64,000 nucleotides of DNA from assembly GCA_023653785.1 (NCBI GenBank), contig JAMKCH010001597.1, forward strand, positions 1 through 64,000, written 5' to 3'. A program made the position numbers and the translations under genes. Under the pieces are notes generated by a model. The model ran no database searches, was not told the DNA's origin, and worked only from the letters and a program-made list of their open reading frames with translations. Source of the DNA: Ophioderma brevispina (lineage: Eukaryota; Echinodermata; Ophiuroidea; Amphilepidida; Ophiodermatidae). Positions 45,692-57,478 of this stretch are shown here, piece by piece; position 1 is the first letter of the stretch; each line of letters begins with the position of its first letter.

Positions 45692-46088
45692 TTTAAAGGG
45701 GATATCACTTTAATGTATCATATATTTCCCTCTTGATTGAATGACCTTGGCTACCCTATTTGTAAAGTGTCACGTTGATATTTCAAACTTATTTTTGATA
45801 TGAGAGCAGTAAAAATATATTTTGGTAAGCCCCATACATTAGTACTGAGTATACTTTTTTTAAATGATGGAGTAGCTGTGGTAAATTAAATATTCGTGTG
45901 CTAAATGGGGTACAAAGTATTTTATATTCATAACGGCCACGAAACAGCTTTTAGCCCTAAGATTTCACAGAGCATGTATGATAAAAATGATAGCTTTTTC
46001 TTTAGACACCAATATTTTTGACCACTTCAGGTAAATTATTTGGTGGGTTCTGTGGATGAGCGTATATGCACTGGCCATGATCTTTTAT
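45692..46088 (+). mobile_element. MITE family A, copy 5 (older)
   Basis: Starts TTTAAAGGGGATATCAC and ends GGCCATGATCTTTTA. Internal TATTTGTAAAGTGTCACGTT, TAAGCCCCATACATTAGTAC, GATTTCACAGAGCATGTATG and TTTTTGACCACTTCAGGTAA match copies 1 and 3. An extra segment in the middle accounts for the greater length. Confidence 0.75.
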
Positions 46089-46811
46089 TTTTGGACGCAA
46101 GCATATGCAATCCAGCAAATACTGTAACCCCATAAAAAAAATGTATTCCTAGCCTTTCGATTTAGTTTACTCTTTTTTGTTTTTTAATTTAAAAGAAATA
46201 TTTTTACATGTTTTTCTGAAAAGTGATCAATGTCCTGAGCCTTGAAGAGTCTTTGTGTAATCCATAGCCTCAGTCCCCTACTAACAAAAAAAAAACAAGT
46301 TTGAAGATTTTCTATTTGGCTGTCGGCCTCAGTATAATATATTTGCCCAAACTTACGTGCATATTTGATCTACTCTGAGGAAATATTAATTGTTATTCTG
46401 TATTTTCTTTTTCTGTCTGTACTAGGACAAATAAAGCCAGTTTTGGTTTATGGGACACTGTGTATACAACATTTGCTCACACTCACAGACTTGTCATAAT
46501 CAGAATCACCTAAAATTTTTAACCCACCTGAGGTCTACTGGCTGATTGTATTGGTTATACATTGGGTGATATAATTGTATTTGCCATCGAGTACATGGTA
46601 AGAAAAGCTTACAGGTTTGTACAGATAGAATGTCTATTTTTGATTGGTTACTCGATGTTATAATTTTGCATATCATGACGCCTGCCATACATAGATACTG
46701 TAGAAAATGTGTCGACCTCACAGGGTAAAAAAAGTTTTTGTAGAATATCAAATGACCCATAAACAAAATATGGTGCTAAATCACAAAGTACCACCTCTAT
46801 TAGCAAAATAG
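46089..46811. other. Non-coding, nothing recognised
   Basis: No gene or repeat supported. Confidence 0.4.
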
Positions 46812-47190
46812 ATGTATGTCATTTTTGACCATCACTTTGAACACCGAGAGATACCTGAGGACATTTTTAAGAAGCGCCCCCAGTTTTTTGAACCCAGGTT
46901 TTTTGCCATATTTGGAATGCATACCATGTTTAGATCCACACTTGAATGAATCACCAGCAGGGCCCGTCTTTTATGTAATAAATGATGATTTGAGTATTTT
47001 TTTTTGTGCACGACCAGAAAATCAAGCATGTTTTGTCTATAGGAACGATTACGAGAGCAGGCCATTTCAAAACAAGGTTTTTGCGGTTTTTCTTTGTCCT
47101 TGTTTTTCCAATAACTCTTTATAAATGTTCTTGGTAGGTGGTCAGCAATCGATCCAGTGCAAATTTGAGAGAAATTTGTATCCTCAAAAA
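46812..47190 (+). repeat. Dispersed repeat D, copy 1
   Basis: About 380 bp shared with 55312-55650: TxTTGxxTTTxCATATTTGxAATGC, TTATGTAATAAxATGxTGATTT, TTTTTTTGTGCACxACxAGAAAATCAA, GAACxATTACGAxAGCAGGC and GTGCAAATTxGAGAGAAATTTGTAT. The type is unknown; the ends do not form a clear inverted repeat. Confidence 0.7.
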
Positions 47191-47983
47191 AAATTTCTCC
47201 TGTCACTTTAAAATCACCAGTGAACTATTAGCCAAAAATCTAAACCAGTTTTTTTGTTTTTTTTCCTGGTTAAAGTTGAGGATGACTAAACTACACTATT
47301 TTTTAAATTGCCTTCAATTGATCGGTTCCTTTTCGCATCAAAAGTGCATTAAAAACTCCCTTCACGATAGCACTCACTATTTTTTACAAATCCAAACAGT
47401 TTACATTCTGCTTCAAAATTACCATCACCAAACCGAAGGCCAAACTCATTGTACCATGTGTCTTGTTTGCGCTAATTGCTTTGAGTTTGATTACAATAGA
47501 CAACCAAAGGGATTTACACCATGAAGTTTCATGCATTATTCAGGATTGTACCAGGATTGTATGGTTCAGCCTTGAAATGGCTGTTGAAACCCATTCTTAA
47601 TTTCCCCACTTAACCGTATTGTGGTTTTTTTAGAAGTAATACCAAGTTGTTTAAGGTTGGTGTACTGACAGGGAGGGCATGTCAGGTTTTGTTGTATACA
47701 TCATTTGCCCTCACAGTGGTATATTGATGGCTATTTATTCCATTCAAATTCGTGATTTTTTCTTTTGTTTGAGGGTAATAGTTGAACCTGATATTCGTTA
47801 AAGATAGTCCCTAATGATCTTCAGCTGGCGGATAATGTTTTTTGTAATTTTGCTAACTCTAATAGCTCTTTCCTTCAAAGTTAAAGGCACTATTTGTTAA
47901 ATTAGAAATCTAAAACAAAATCATTATAATTTTTTGTTTGTTTTTTTTTTGTCACAATATAAATATCCTAACATGCCCTTCAG
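47191..47983. other. Non-coding, nothing recognised
   Basis: A 128-codon frame at 47138-47524 matches nothing known, has low-complexity residues and lies next to repeat D. I treat it as chance. Confidence 0.4.
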
Positions 47984-48189
47984 TGCTACAACCCACAAAA
48001 CCAACCCGCAGAAGGAAAATTTGCAATATTCAATAATGGCTTGGAGGCATGGCTCGAAAAGTGGGGAATTTGGGAGCTTCTTCCCAAATTGCATGTGCCT
48101 TCCGGAACCTGAGCTAAAACTTTTGATAATGAAACCTGAATTAAATCGCTCAACCTGTCAGGAAATTTACGATCAGAATCTCCTATCAA
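47984..48189 (+). CDS. Candidate internal exon, unknown protein
   Basis: Preceded by a poly-T run, CCTAAC (branch-like) and CCCTTCAG; followed by a consensus donor GTAAGT at 48190. The frame is open across all 206 bases: ATTHKTNPQKENLQYSIMAW, then RHGSKSGEFGSFFPNCMCLP, PEPELKLLIMKPELNRST, CQEIYDQNLLSS. Phases fit the candidate first exon at 41174 (needs one base) and a possible last exon at 50282 (leaves one base). A second frame, CYNPQNQPAEGKFAIFNNG, is open for 41 codons only. Family not recognised. Confidence 0.4.
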
Positions 48190-48279
48190 GTAAGTAATTT
48201 TTTATCACGTTTAGTTTTGAGGCTTCTGTCTACAGACCATCACTGCAACCATAGCCATAACCAGACCTTCAACTGCAAC

Positions 48280-48457
48280 CAGTGGCATACTCCATACCTT
48301 GCAACTAGGGAGGGGCAGAAGGGGTGCCAAGACATTTTCTGCTGAGGGGGGCAAACTTTAAGGTACCCGTCCATCAGACCCTGTATAAACGGTCAGTTCA
48401 ATTTCGGGGGGGTGGGAGGAAAGGCTTCTGGTGCCCCTCCTGCTGGCTATGCCACTG
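48280..48457. mobile_element. hAT-like MITE with CAGTGGCATA ends
   Basis: CAGTGGCATACTCCA faces GCTGGCTATGCCACTG. The 178-bp interior is G-rich. The flanking octamers do not match, so the duplication has decayed or one end is slightly misplaced. Same end type as 23256-23437. Confidence 0.7.
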
Positions 48458-49121
48458 GACGCCCTCACAACTGAAAAGAGCTCCATTTTATTTCAGTACT
48501 ATTGTTTTCTTGTTTTTTTGTTATTTTGTTTTTATTTACGTTTGAGAATTTTAGACTTATCCTTCACTAGTAAGCTACTCCTGCCCATTTAAAATCTTTG
48601 TACATTTTTTGTGTGTGGTTCATTGATGGTGCCTTTTAAGTGTTAGCTTGTTATGCTGATTTGAAAATGATCATCGTAATCCATTTTTGTCTAGCTCTCA
48701 CTTTTCTTTTAAACACCACCGATTACACAACCCTAAGCCCAGCCAACTCTGGCTCATCCCCATCCTACATTATTCTAAATCTGTCGTATTCGAGATACTG
48801 GCGATTGGGTATTGGCTGAAATGGCATGGACAGAGCGACAGTTTACCTTTTTATACTACACTGGCAAGAGAAAATGGGAATAATAAGTTCACATCTGACA
48901 CACTGAGTGTTGCATCAATGCCAATTGTGGCTTAGATTTAGTGCTGGACCTCATCAAGATGAGTTTGATCACATAAACTCTGCTCTGGGCATTGCTCCGA
49001 GATAAACTGAGTGATCTACTGGGAGCCATTGAAGATGCTTGGAGTGTCAATATTATTTTACACTCTCAGCATGCTTAGTGATGATAGCAAATGATCCTCA
49101 AATTTAATCATAAACTACAGC
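48458..49121. other. Non-coding, nothing recognised
   Basis: No gene supported. A 82-codon frame at 48687-48935 has no splice signals or known relatives. Confidence 0.4.
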
Positions 49122-49474
49122 TTAAAGACACTATCATTATTTGAAAATCTGTGAATGTGCAGACTAGCTTCAAAGTGAAGGCTAAGTCTGTGGATTCTCA
49201 CAGTTACCTTTTCCAGCTGTCGAGTTGACCGAAAAGGAAGAAACGGCAGTGTTTTCCAATATACGATTCTCCATTCATTACGTGTTTGCAGTAATTGTCC
49301 GTTCGGACAGGAATGACTAAAATCTCCGAAATCTGTCCTTATTAGGTTGCTTCTGGTCTTATCATTTGCAGGGTCATTTTGGGTACCTGTACATTTTCAT
49401 ACATGGCAAAAATCTGATTTATTGATGAATTTTTTTCGATTGCTCATTTAGCAAATCACTGATAGTGTCTTTAA
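49122..49474 (+). mobile_element. MITE family C, complete copy
   Basis: TTAA|AGACACTATCA on the left and TGATAGTGTCT|TTAA on the right, perfect 11-bp inverted repeats. The site is a TTAA duplication (49122-49125 and 49471-49474). Contains the palindrome TGTCCGTTCGGACAG near 49287. 353 bp, non-coding. Shares its TTAA-A-G end pattern with families A and B. Confidence 0.85.
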
Positions 49475-50281
49475 CTTTAATTAGAAATCAAATCCATATT
49501 TCTGTATTCCTGACAGTTTCCCTCCTAGCTAGAGTATCAATTACAGCTCTCTCATAGTTCTATATTATCAGCCACATTCCAGATACTTAGAGGGGGCTAG
49601 GTCAAAGTGGTTTATGTTTGAAAATCAGAATATGAAAGAAGGGACCCTTGCTCAGTGATAAAACAGCAATGTCTAGATACAAATTCAGTTTAGGTTTCAT
49701 CACATAGATCAGTAGTTTAAACTCATTGTGACCATATATCAGCTCAATAGAAGGGGTAGTTTTGCTTTTACATTTTCTGGAATTCAAAATTAGTGACGAT
49801 GTGAAATGGGTGAGACTTTAAAGTTTTAATTTTACTTCAAAGTCGTAATAAAGTTGAGAAAAACATCATGCTGAAATGATTTCGTTATCAATCTCCCATG
49901 CCAGGCGGCAAACAACAATCCTTCCACAATGTCATTTAATTTTAGGGGCTAATCCCTGACATCCAGCCTTAAATTTTTTATTTCCTTCCCAACACCTGGA
50001 AATCTGGATGGGGATGTTCATTACAACACTCCATTCTTCTTTACCTCACTTCCCTGTCCCTTCCCTCCTTTCTCCTTTCCTCTCGCGTCTACTCTTTTCC
50101 TTTCTGTCTTTGCTCAGCTAAATTTCCCTGTCAGACCCATCGGGGGGGGGGGGGTACATTTCTCCCACCCCAATCTGTTATGCTACTGGTACATGCAGAC
50201 CACATCTATAGCTGAAATTTGTACCTTCATCTGTTTTAATAGGCCTAATGACTTAATAGGGCAGTAATTTGTTGTCAGCAG
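49475..50281. other. Non-coding, pyrimidine-rich segment
   Basis: A CT-rich stretch at about 50000-50105 (CTTCCCTGTCCCTTCCCTCC) and a G run near 50142-50154. No gene supported. Confidence 0.4.
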
Positions 50282-50346
50282 GAGACTCAGCACTGATATG
50301 GACACTCTTCACTGATGAACCACAAAATATACATGCTAAAAAATAA
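50282..50346 (+). CDS. Tentative terminal exon for the 41-50 kb gene
   Basis: After TTGTTGTCAGCAG the frame completing the codon left by the exon at 47984-48189 reads DSALIWTLFTDEPQNIHAKK and stops at TAA 50344-50346. Phase-compatible but only 21 codons long, so chance is quite possible. Confidence 0.15.
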
Positions 50347-50446
50347 CATTTTTCCCGCGCAACAAAATATTGAAGAGCAAGGTAAGGGAACGACCACGAT
50401 GGTCCAATATTTCATGTGATGTTTTTTGGTTCAACCATTTTTTTTG

Positions 50447-50525
50447 TGTGTGAGTGAGTGAGTGAGTGAGTGAACAGTGGTGTCTGTGTGTGTACGTGTG
50501 TGTGTAAGTGAGTGAGTGAGCAAGC
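50447..50525. repeat. Microsatellite (GTGA)n and (GT)n
   Basis: GTGAGTGAGTGAGTGAGTGA with GTGTGTGTACGTGTGTGTG and another GTGAGTGAGTGAG block. Simple sequence. Confidence 0.9.
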
Positions 50526-51201
50526 GAGTTGAGCTGCAGTGTTTAATGACATTTGTGCATGTTTTGTTCAACAAAATATCAAAAGGAAACATTTTCTGGG
50601 CCTTAGATTTTAATGGGTAATCAGAAAACAAAAAAGTTTGGAGACAACAGAAATTGTAGGCATATTTATTAGATAGGGAGCATTTTATTAGAGCGAATAC
50701 AATATTTCATATGACCTGTACCTTTTACGTCAATGCATGTTTTTAAAAATAATATAGCAAAATCCATCCCAAACATGTTAATCATGACAGTCAAACAGCA
50801 ATCCACTTCTCCATTCTGTCTGACTGATGTCATGGGCAATTCATGTGTTGAACTGCAGTTTTCTATCAAAACTTCTGCCTTGTTTTTAATGCACCCAAAT
50901 GAGTGTTCACAAACAGCCTAAACATGTGAACAACTTATTTTAACCCACAGTGGGTTTTCAAGAGGTTTTTCCACACTCATCTTTTCTTGAGATTGCTAAT
51001 GCAATTTAACTTCCATTCATTTATTTTAACACTATGAAAACAAGTCAAACATTTTAACTGCTATTCAGTTTGCTCATCAAATAATTTCAAGGTCTGTAGA
51101 AAGGCTTCTGGCGAATTAGAGTAAAAGTTCTAATGTTCATTAGTGGGAAGATGGAAGTCATGTTAGCTCCCAACTTCTAACATATACATATTGCCAATTT
51201 T
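50526..51201. other. Non-coding, nothing recognised
   Basis: AT-rich, no supported feature. Confidence 0.4.
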
Positions 51202-51290
51202 AGAACACAATAGATATTTAAAAATTGCCAAGAGCAAAGTGTCACTTGCTTTAATTTTGATTGTTCTTTTGGATTGAATATTATGTTATT
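51202..51290. repeat. Short direct repeat, left copy
   Basis: AGAACACAATAGATATTTAA through GGATTGAATATTATG is repeated at 51604-51693 (AGAACACAATAGATATTTAC ... GGATTGAATATTAT). The two copies flank MITE B copy 2 on both sides, so they predate or accompanied its insertion or result from a local duplication. Confidence 0.7.
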
Positions 51291-51589
51291 TTAAAAGGTG
51301 CAATGAGAAATGTCAAAATAACATGTGTCCCTAAAAATGTGAAAATTCTGATTTTTGCCCTGGTGTAAAGCTCTCTATCAAAAATATCCCCATCTGAAAG
51401 GATTATTTGCTGAGAACAGTTTCTTTGGTTCAAAATGTGTGCAAATACAAAATTCAGCCTATGTTTTCTATTGAAATATAAGCATGTACAAATAATCTTT
51501 TGTTTTCATTTTATTTCTGTAGCCAGATATGAAATCACTGCATATCACAGAAACTATGGATGACTTGTTGAAATCTCTTGCACATTTAA
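51291..51589 (-). mobile_element. MITE family B, copy 2, reverse orientation
   Basis: TTAA|AAGGTGCAATGAGAAAT on the left and AAATCTCTTGCACAT|TTAA on the right. Internal GTGTCCCTAAAAATG, TTTTGCCCTGGTGTAAAG and ATATCCCCATCTGAAAGGAT are the reverse of copy 4 (57092). Confidence 0.8.
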
Positions 51590-51603
51590 GTGCAGTCTAC
51601 CAC

Positions 51604-51693
51604 CAAAAGAACACAATAGATATTTACAAATTGTAAGAGCAAAGTGTCACTTGCTTGGATTTTGATGTCCTTTTGGATTGAATATTATATTCT
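51604..51693. repeat. Short direct repeat, right copy
   Basis: See 51202-51290. The block between the two copies is the family B MITE. Confidence 0.7.
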
Positions 51694-51736
51694 TTTTTTC
51701 AAGTTCAATCTGTTTGGTGGTCGGTTTCATCTAAAA

Positions 51737-51927
51737 CAGGGGTTCTCAAATAGCCGGCCCCTGGCGGGCCAAATCTGGCCCGCCAACCATTGATTTTTGG
51801 CCCGCGATTTGCTCTAAAATATAAAGAAAATCATAAGAATTTCAGGTGTATTTAGCCCGCAAGTAGGAAACTTTCAAACATGTTCTGCATTCTCTGGCCC
51901 TTCAGCTAATATAATTGAGAATCCCTG
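51737..51927. mobile_element. hAT-type MITE with perfect target duplication, copy 2
   Basis: CAGGGGTTCTCAA at the left and TTGAGAATCCCTG at the right (one mismatch). ATCTAAAA at 51729-51736 is repeated at 51928-51935. 191 bp, GC-rich near the ends (GCCGGCCCCTGGCGGGCC). Same family as 43982-44168. Confidence 0.95.
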
Positions 51928-52059
51928 ATCTAAAATATTCAGGCTTGCACAGGCCCTCAACCAGGATTTTTAGGGACTTTCCCCCAAATTGCAAGGGGAA
52001 ATTTAGCAAATGAGGACATACAGAATCTCACCCATTATCTTAGGCCAGTATTCTCAAAC

Positions 52060-52406
52060 TTTAAAGGTGCAATCACATATCAAGTGTCCCTAAAAAATTG
52101 AAAGCACTGAATTTTGCCCTGATGTAAAAGCTTATCAAAAAAAAATATCCCCATCTGAAAGGATTAAGCTGAGAAATGTTTCTTTGGTACCAAAATTGTA
52201 AAATTTCTAATTTTGTATGAATATAAGAGTAAATACGAAATTCAACCTATGTTTTATATTGAAATATAAGCAAATCAACATTTTTTCTCTTTTAAGACAT
52301 TCCTGTAGCCAAATACAAGGGAAGAAATCTATTGAGTGTCTAATCTATATGAAATTACTATGACACAATATTTGGGTACATCAGAATCTGCCGTTGCACC
52401 TTTTAA
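52060..52406 (-). mobile_element. MITE family B, copy 3, reverse orientation
   Basis: Begins TTTAAAGGTGCAA and ends TTGCACCTTTTAA. Shared blocks in reverse: AGTGTCCCTAAAAAATT, TATCCCCATCTGAAAGGATT, TTTGGTACCAAAATTGT, CTGTAGCCAAATAC. 347 bp. Confidence 0.85.
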
Positions 52407-55096
52407 GTGTTTAAGTTAAACCAGAGTTAGTCCTTCCAGAATGATCCTATATTTCTTTTAATGTACAGTGTAAGTGTTACGTAATATACAAGGGGAACAT
52501 TCCTTTCAATGATGGCATTGTAGGCCATCCATGAAGAATTTTCATACCTCACAATGTATTAGCATCACACTTTCGTGTTTGTTTGAAATAAAATCAACTA
52601 CCCTGTTTTAAACTTGGGTTAAAGTTTGGGACCTCCCTTTGAGAATACTCAACCTTGATATGTGTTACAAATGTTTTAAAAACCAGAATTGTTGTTATAT
52701 GCAGAATCATTGTAATTTTTTGTAGTTTGATATGATTATTTTTAAGTGAAAAAAAATTGCTGAAAAAAAATGATTGTTCCAAATTCTGAACTACTTGGAA
52801 CTTTCACTGAATGCTAACGCTTCATTCAGTTTATCAGAGATGATTGGATACAGGGAGTTATTTTTGTTGTAATTCCTTTATTTGATTTTTCAAAACAACA
52901 TGCATTTGGTGTTTTTACCACCCCTTATTTTAATCATGTGCCCAAAACGCCTATGAAAGCTTAATTTTGTCCACTTCTACCCTTACTTATTACAGACTGA
53001 GTAATTGAGTAATACCAAATTTCTGATTTTTGCAGCTGCAACAGATATATCCACAACCTGATTTTGAACTACAACAATTATTTCAAGCAAACCATATCGT
53101 ATTTGTTAAACCCCTACAAACCAAATTACTTTGCAGGTTGACAGCAAGCTCGGACACAGTGGACACAATGTGGGGACCAAAAGCATATTTCATGCTGTCC
53201 TGAGAAATATAACCAGGGTCTACTAACAATAATGAACTGGTAAAAGTCAACATTTGGACTCTCAGAGGTCTGTTATGGAACTGTTGTGTGAAAACTCCAT
53301 TGACTAAAATAAGGTCTGTCTTTCATGCTCTTTGCATGTTTTTTCTTTGATCTGAGTGAAAAAAGGCAATGCAGTCAGGCTGTTTAAATAGTGTTTGTTT
53401 GTAGTACACATGGTTTGAGTGATGGGTATTGTGTGATGCACACCTATTTTACCAGCAATATTAAAATGTGAAAATCACTCTATGGGGAACTATGAATCTG
53501 ATCTTTCAAAGTGGGGGTTTTCATTTGTATTTGCTTGGGGCCAAGAAGGGTCAAATGTGTATCAAAGAACAGTGGTAGAGGGGCAAACACCCTCAAATTC
53601 CTTCTTTCTTCTGTATTGTCAATGATTGCGAAGCCAATGCTATTTGCCAAGGCTGGGGATTTGGGGCTCTGTTTGCCTTGTTCATAATGCCCCAACATTG
53701 AAAATCATCAATTCCGTATTTATAAAATGCAAAATGACATTTCAAAATCTCAGCATAGACTAGAGGTCCTGCATAGAGATGATGGAGGCATATCACCAAC
53801 ACAATTATGATTCCATTTTTTTTAGCTTCATTGCTCCAGTAGTTTGGACATTAGAAGCTTAAAACACGCACTCGATGTAAATAAAATTTTTTCTGGCTAA
53901 TGTGTTTGTAGCCAACCTGTACAAGCAACAATTATTTTTGTATCCAAAAACCTGTATAGCAAACCCTCATGGCGTGCAAACCATGACCAATGGTGCAGTT
54001 ACCACCTATGCGGCAATGCACCCAACAAGCAGAGTTTGAAAACAGCAAAGAAAGTCTAGAACAGCACTGCTAGTAGCGCACATCAACTGTTAACCTCCTC
54101 ACCAGTTAATCGTTCAGTCTGTTATCGATCTTTCCAGCCAAAATTGTTTTTTTTCACATTCTACTCACACTTGAATCTCGCCTCTTAGTGTTGTCATGTC
54201 ATCATTTTTTAAGATGGATGAACTATTATTAAGCCAAAAGCAATACCATAACTGTATGGGTATCCATGTTTTGAGTATAATCTAATCTTTGGGGAAAATT
54301 TCAGAATGAGACTAAATTCTTTGAAAAAAAAATGGTAACATTAATCATCACAAAGTCTAACTCAAGCATCAACTTTGTAACATTTTCGGATACCAAACTT
54401 ATTCTATTGCACAGAGATATGAAATTCTATAAACTTGTACTAAACGGGAAATAATGCCTAATTTTGGCCTGATGGATATGCTCACTTTTGCATGGAATCC
54501 ACATCAATTATACTCCCACCCTAACCATTTTTCAACCACTAGCATCCCCCAAGATCAATGTCCCTTTAATACTTGAATACTTACGTTACTACTGGTTTAA
54601 TCTCTAGAGGCCAACCGTTATTTTTCAAGACAAACCCCTACAGATGATCAACGAAATTGAAAAGTTTCAAAGAACCATTCAAAAAGATTAACAAAATAAA
54701 ACAACACAAGCATTTAAAACACATAAATTACCTGAAATCAACTGTGATCACATATTGACTGAAAGTGATGGTACTTGTGAAGTATAAAGAGGGGGGGGGC
54801 AATCAGAGTGCGAGTATATTGGTCATTTCCAGCATTTGCTTGTGAATTCACAACACCACACTGGTTTTTCTCAGCCTGTGGTCAGTCTTTGGCCTCTTTC
54901 CTTAATGTACTAGTATAGTGTTATATTTTGGCATAAAATGGTATCATGATGTTGGTACATGTGTAATATTGTACAAATAGAGAAAAACATTTAAAAAAAA
55001 TTGATTTGATACTATATAATTATTGAAATACCACTATGTGACGTTTCTGTATACGATTAATTTTGTTGGTGATTTTTTTTTTTCGTACATTTTTTA
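52407..55096. other. Non-coding, nothing recognised
   Basis: Long AT-rich stretch. Small ORFs on the minus strand at 53480-53802 look like chance. A G run lies near 54791-54799. Confidence 0.4.
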
Positions 55097-55281
55097 AAGA
55101 TAAGTCAGGAGGATATTGCTATGGTGTTCTTTCTGACTGTTGTTGGATCCAGGAATTCTATGCATCTCCAAAACAAATGAAAAATCAATTCACTTTGGGA
55201 TCAAAGATGTTCTCACGAATTCTTTATGTGGTCCAGATTGCAATATTTGTGCTTCAAAATATTGTTGGCATTTTGTGTTAA
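55097..55281 (+). CDS. Weak candidate exon
   Basis: A T-rich tract ends at TAAAG near 55099. The frame then reads DKSGGYCYGVLSDCCWIQEF, YASPKQMKNQFTLGSKMFSR, ILYVVQIAIFVLQNIVGILC and stops. The composition is protein-like, but a second frame is also open over most of the stretch and no donor is seen. Not recognised. Confidence 0.15.
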
Positions 55282-55311
55282 AACTAAAAGTTGGCAAACA
55301 AGTTTTTTTGA

Positions 55312-55650
55312 GTAATTTGATGGTGATGATTTAAAGAGACATGAGGACATTTCCAGAAAGAAGCATGCCCCATTTTTTTTATCCAGTTTTTTTTTCATAT
55401 TTGAAATGCTTACCAATGCATTAGATCACACCTGAAGTGAATAAGCTGAATATGCTGTCTCTATGTAATAAGATGGTGATTTAGTATTTTCTTTTGTGCA
55501 CAACAGAAAATCAAAACATGCTTTTCTATACGAACAATTACGACAGCAGGCAGGTTCAAAACATAGTTTTGAGGTGTTTTTATTCAGTAGGTGTTCTACA
55601 AACCGATCAAGTGCAAATTGAGAGAAATTTGTATCGTCAAAAAAAAATAT
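55312..55650 (+). repeat. Dispersed repeat D, copy 2
   Basis: Matches 46812-47190: ATTTGAAATGCTTACCAATG, TTATGTAATAAGATGGTGAT, TTTTGTGCACAACAGAAAAT, CAAATTGAGAGAAATTTGTA. Slightly shorter by several indels. Confidence 0.7.
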
Positions 55651-57091
55651 CTAATTGAAAAATGCTCAGATTGTGCTACATAGACCGCATGTCAGTTTGC
55701 TCTCTCTGCACAGCTTTCCCATTTGTGGTGAAGGGGTGAATAGTTTTGTCATGTATATCCCAATATATTTGCCAAATCTACAAATTATAGTTAGTTTACA
55801 AGCTATATCATTATTTTCAAGGTACTGGGCCAAAATTTCAGAATAGTCACAATCTTCAAAATGGTATGAAATTATTTGTCTTTAACAAAAAAGTATTGGT
55901 TGCATTAAATATGACTCATGGGGGGGTGGTCATTAGCAATTAAATTGCTTGGAAAATGGAAAAGGTTAACTGAGGAATCATATATACTGTTGTTGTCAGC
56001 AATGGGATTGCATGTTTTTTGGCTTTCTTGGGGGATGCAGCAATTATATATGATGGCAGCGTCACCACCAGCATCACAATTTTTTTTGATGCAGGAAATG
56101 AGGGGTAATGAAATTCGGGGGGGGGGGCAAAATTGTAGGGGGAAAGATGGAGTAGTGTCATTTTGGGCTCAGGGGTAACCATTTTTAAAACTTAATGTTT
56201 TTAATTACTTATTTGTCAAACCCATTGCCATTTGAAAATTATTATTTTGTTTGTATTTTTAAAGTTGGGTCTAATCTTGCTATTTTTGGGAGAGGGGACC
56301 AGGGTAAAGAAAAATATGCCCCTTTCTCACTCAGCTGGTGCAACTATTGTTAGATTTTCAAGGGACTAAGCTATCCCATTCTATTTTAGGGTACCTCTTA
56401 CCTGGAAAAAGGAAGGGTACCCTAATTGAGAATATTGTAGAGATTAGGGTTAACATATTTTTGCCTGAATTTGGCTCTTGAGAAACAAACTGAGCCTTCT
56501 TCAGTCACAAAAAATATGTAATTTTAAGGAATTTTTAAATGCCCAATTTAAAGTGACATTCAAAGATCAAGTACAGTGGTGATCCAGCAGAGGTAATCAT
56601 TACCTCTTCTGTTGTCTCCTAATTCTTCACAGGACCACAAAAATACACCTGTGCTGAAAATTTCAATTGGTTTCTAACACCCTGTCTTAATTTTATGAGT
56701 ACCAGTACTTAAGCCCACTCAAGGAAACACCATAGAAAGAATAGTCAACTGCACACTGAACTCTTAACATGACTTGAGAGTGTAGTTATCGTGCACATGA
56801 TCATGTTGAAGAGTCTAATTTAACTTTATGGGGCAATATTTATGTCATCAACTTGGTATTACAGAAACTAATTGCTTCCTTGTTCAGGGCCACTAGGACA
56901 TGTTATGATGTCATTTAGTAAAGTTACAAATAAAAGCATGTATGACTTTCATAAAAGTTCAATGTCCAAGGTTTCTGTAAAATGGCATTCTGTGAGAGGT
57001 TTATCACCTTTTCCATCTCAGAAAATTGGCTTTTGTATTGTCCATTACCTCCATCTTCCATCATCTATGAATACATACACATGATAATAAT
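55651..57091. other. Non-coding, with G runs and a small hairpin
   Basis: G runs near 55921 and 56119-56127. A perfect 10-bp hairpin TTAGGGTACC / GGTACCCTAA spans 56386-56425. No gene supported. Confidence 0.4.
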
Positions 57092-57451
57092 TTTAAAGGT
57101 GCAACGAGAGATTTAAAGTCGTCCATATTTTCTGTGATATGGAGTGATTGCATATAGATCAGACATGCGATAGATTCCCTACCTTTTATTTGGCTACAGA
57201 AATAACTTAAAATGAAAACAAAAAGTGATTTGTATATTTGCTGATATATCAATAGAAACATAGGCTGAATTTTGTATTTGCTCCTATAGGAAATCAGAAA
57301 TTTCACAATTTTGGTACCAAAGAAACAGTTTTCAGCTTAATCCTTTCAGATGGGGATATTTTTGATAGAAAGGTTTACACCAGTGCAAAAATCAGAATAT
57401 TCATATTTTTAGGGACACCTGTTATTTGAAATCTCTTGTTGCACCTTTAAA
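57092..57451 (+). mobile_element. MITE family B, best preserved copy
   Basis: T|TTAA|AGGTGCAACGAGAGATTT on the left and AAATCTCTTGTTGCACCT|TTAA|A on the right; inverted repeats of about 22 bp with one mismatch. 360 bp. Internal AGGCTGAATTTTGTATTTGC, TTTGGTACCAAAGAAACAG and TTTCAGATGGGGATATTTTT are shared with the other copies. Non-coding. Confidence 0.9.
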
Positions 57452-57478
57452 AGCAAAAATCAGGTCATTTCAATTTTA

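Noticed and set aside
47138..47524. A 128-codon frame as a gene
   Set aside because: No splice signals or known motifs, low-complexity residues, overlaps dispersed repeat D.
50447..50525. Possible telomere-like or CRISPR-like repeat
   Set aside because: It is a simple GTGA/GT microsatellite without spacers.
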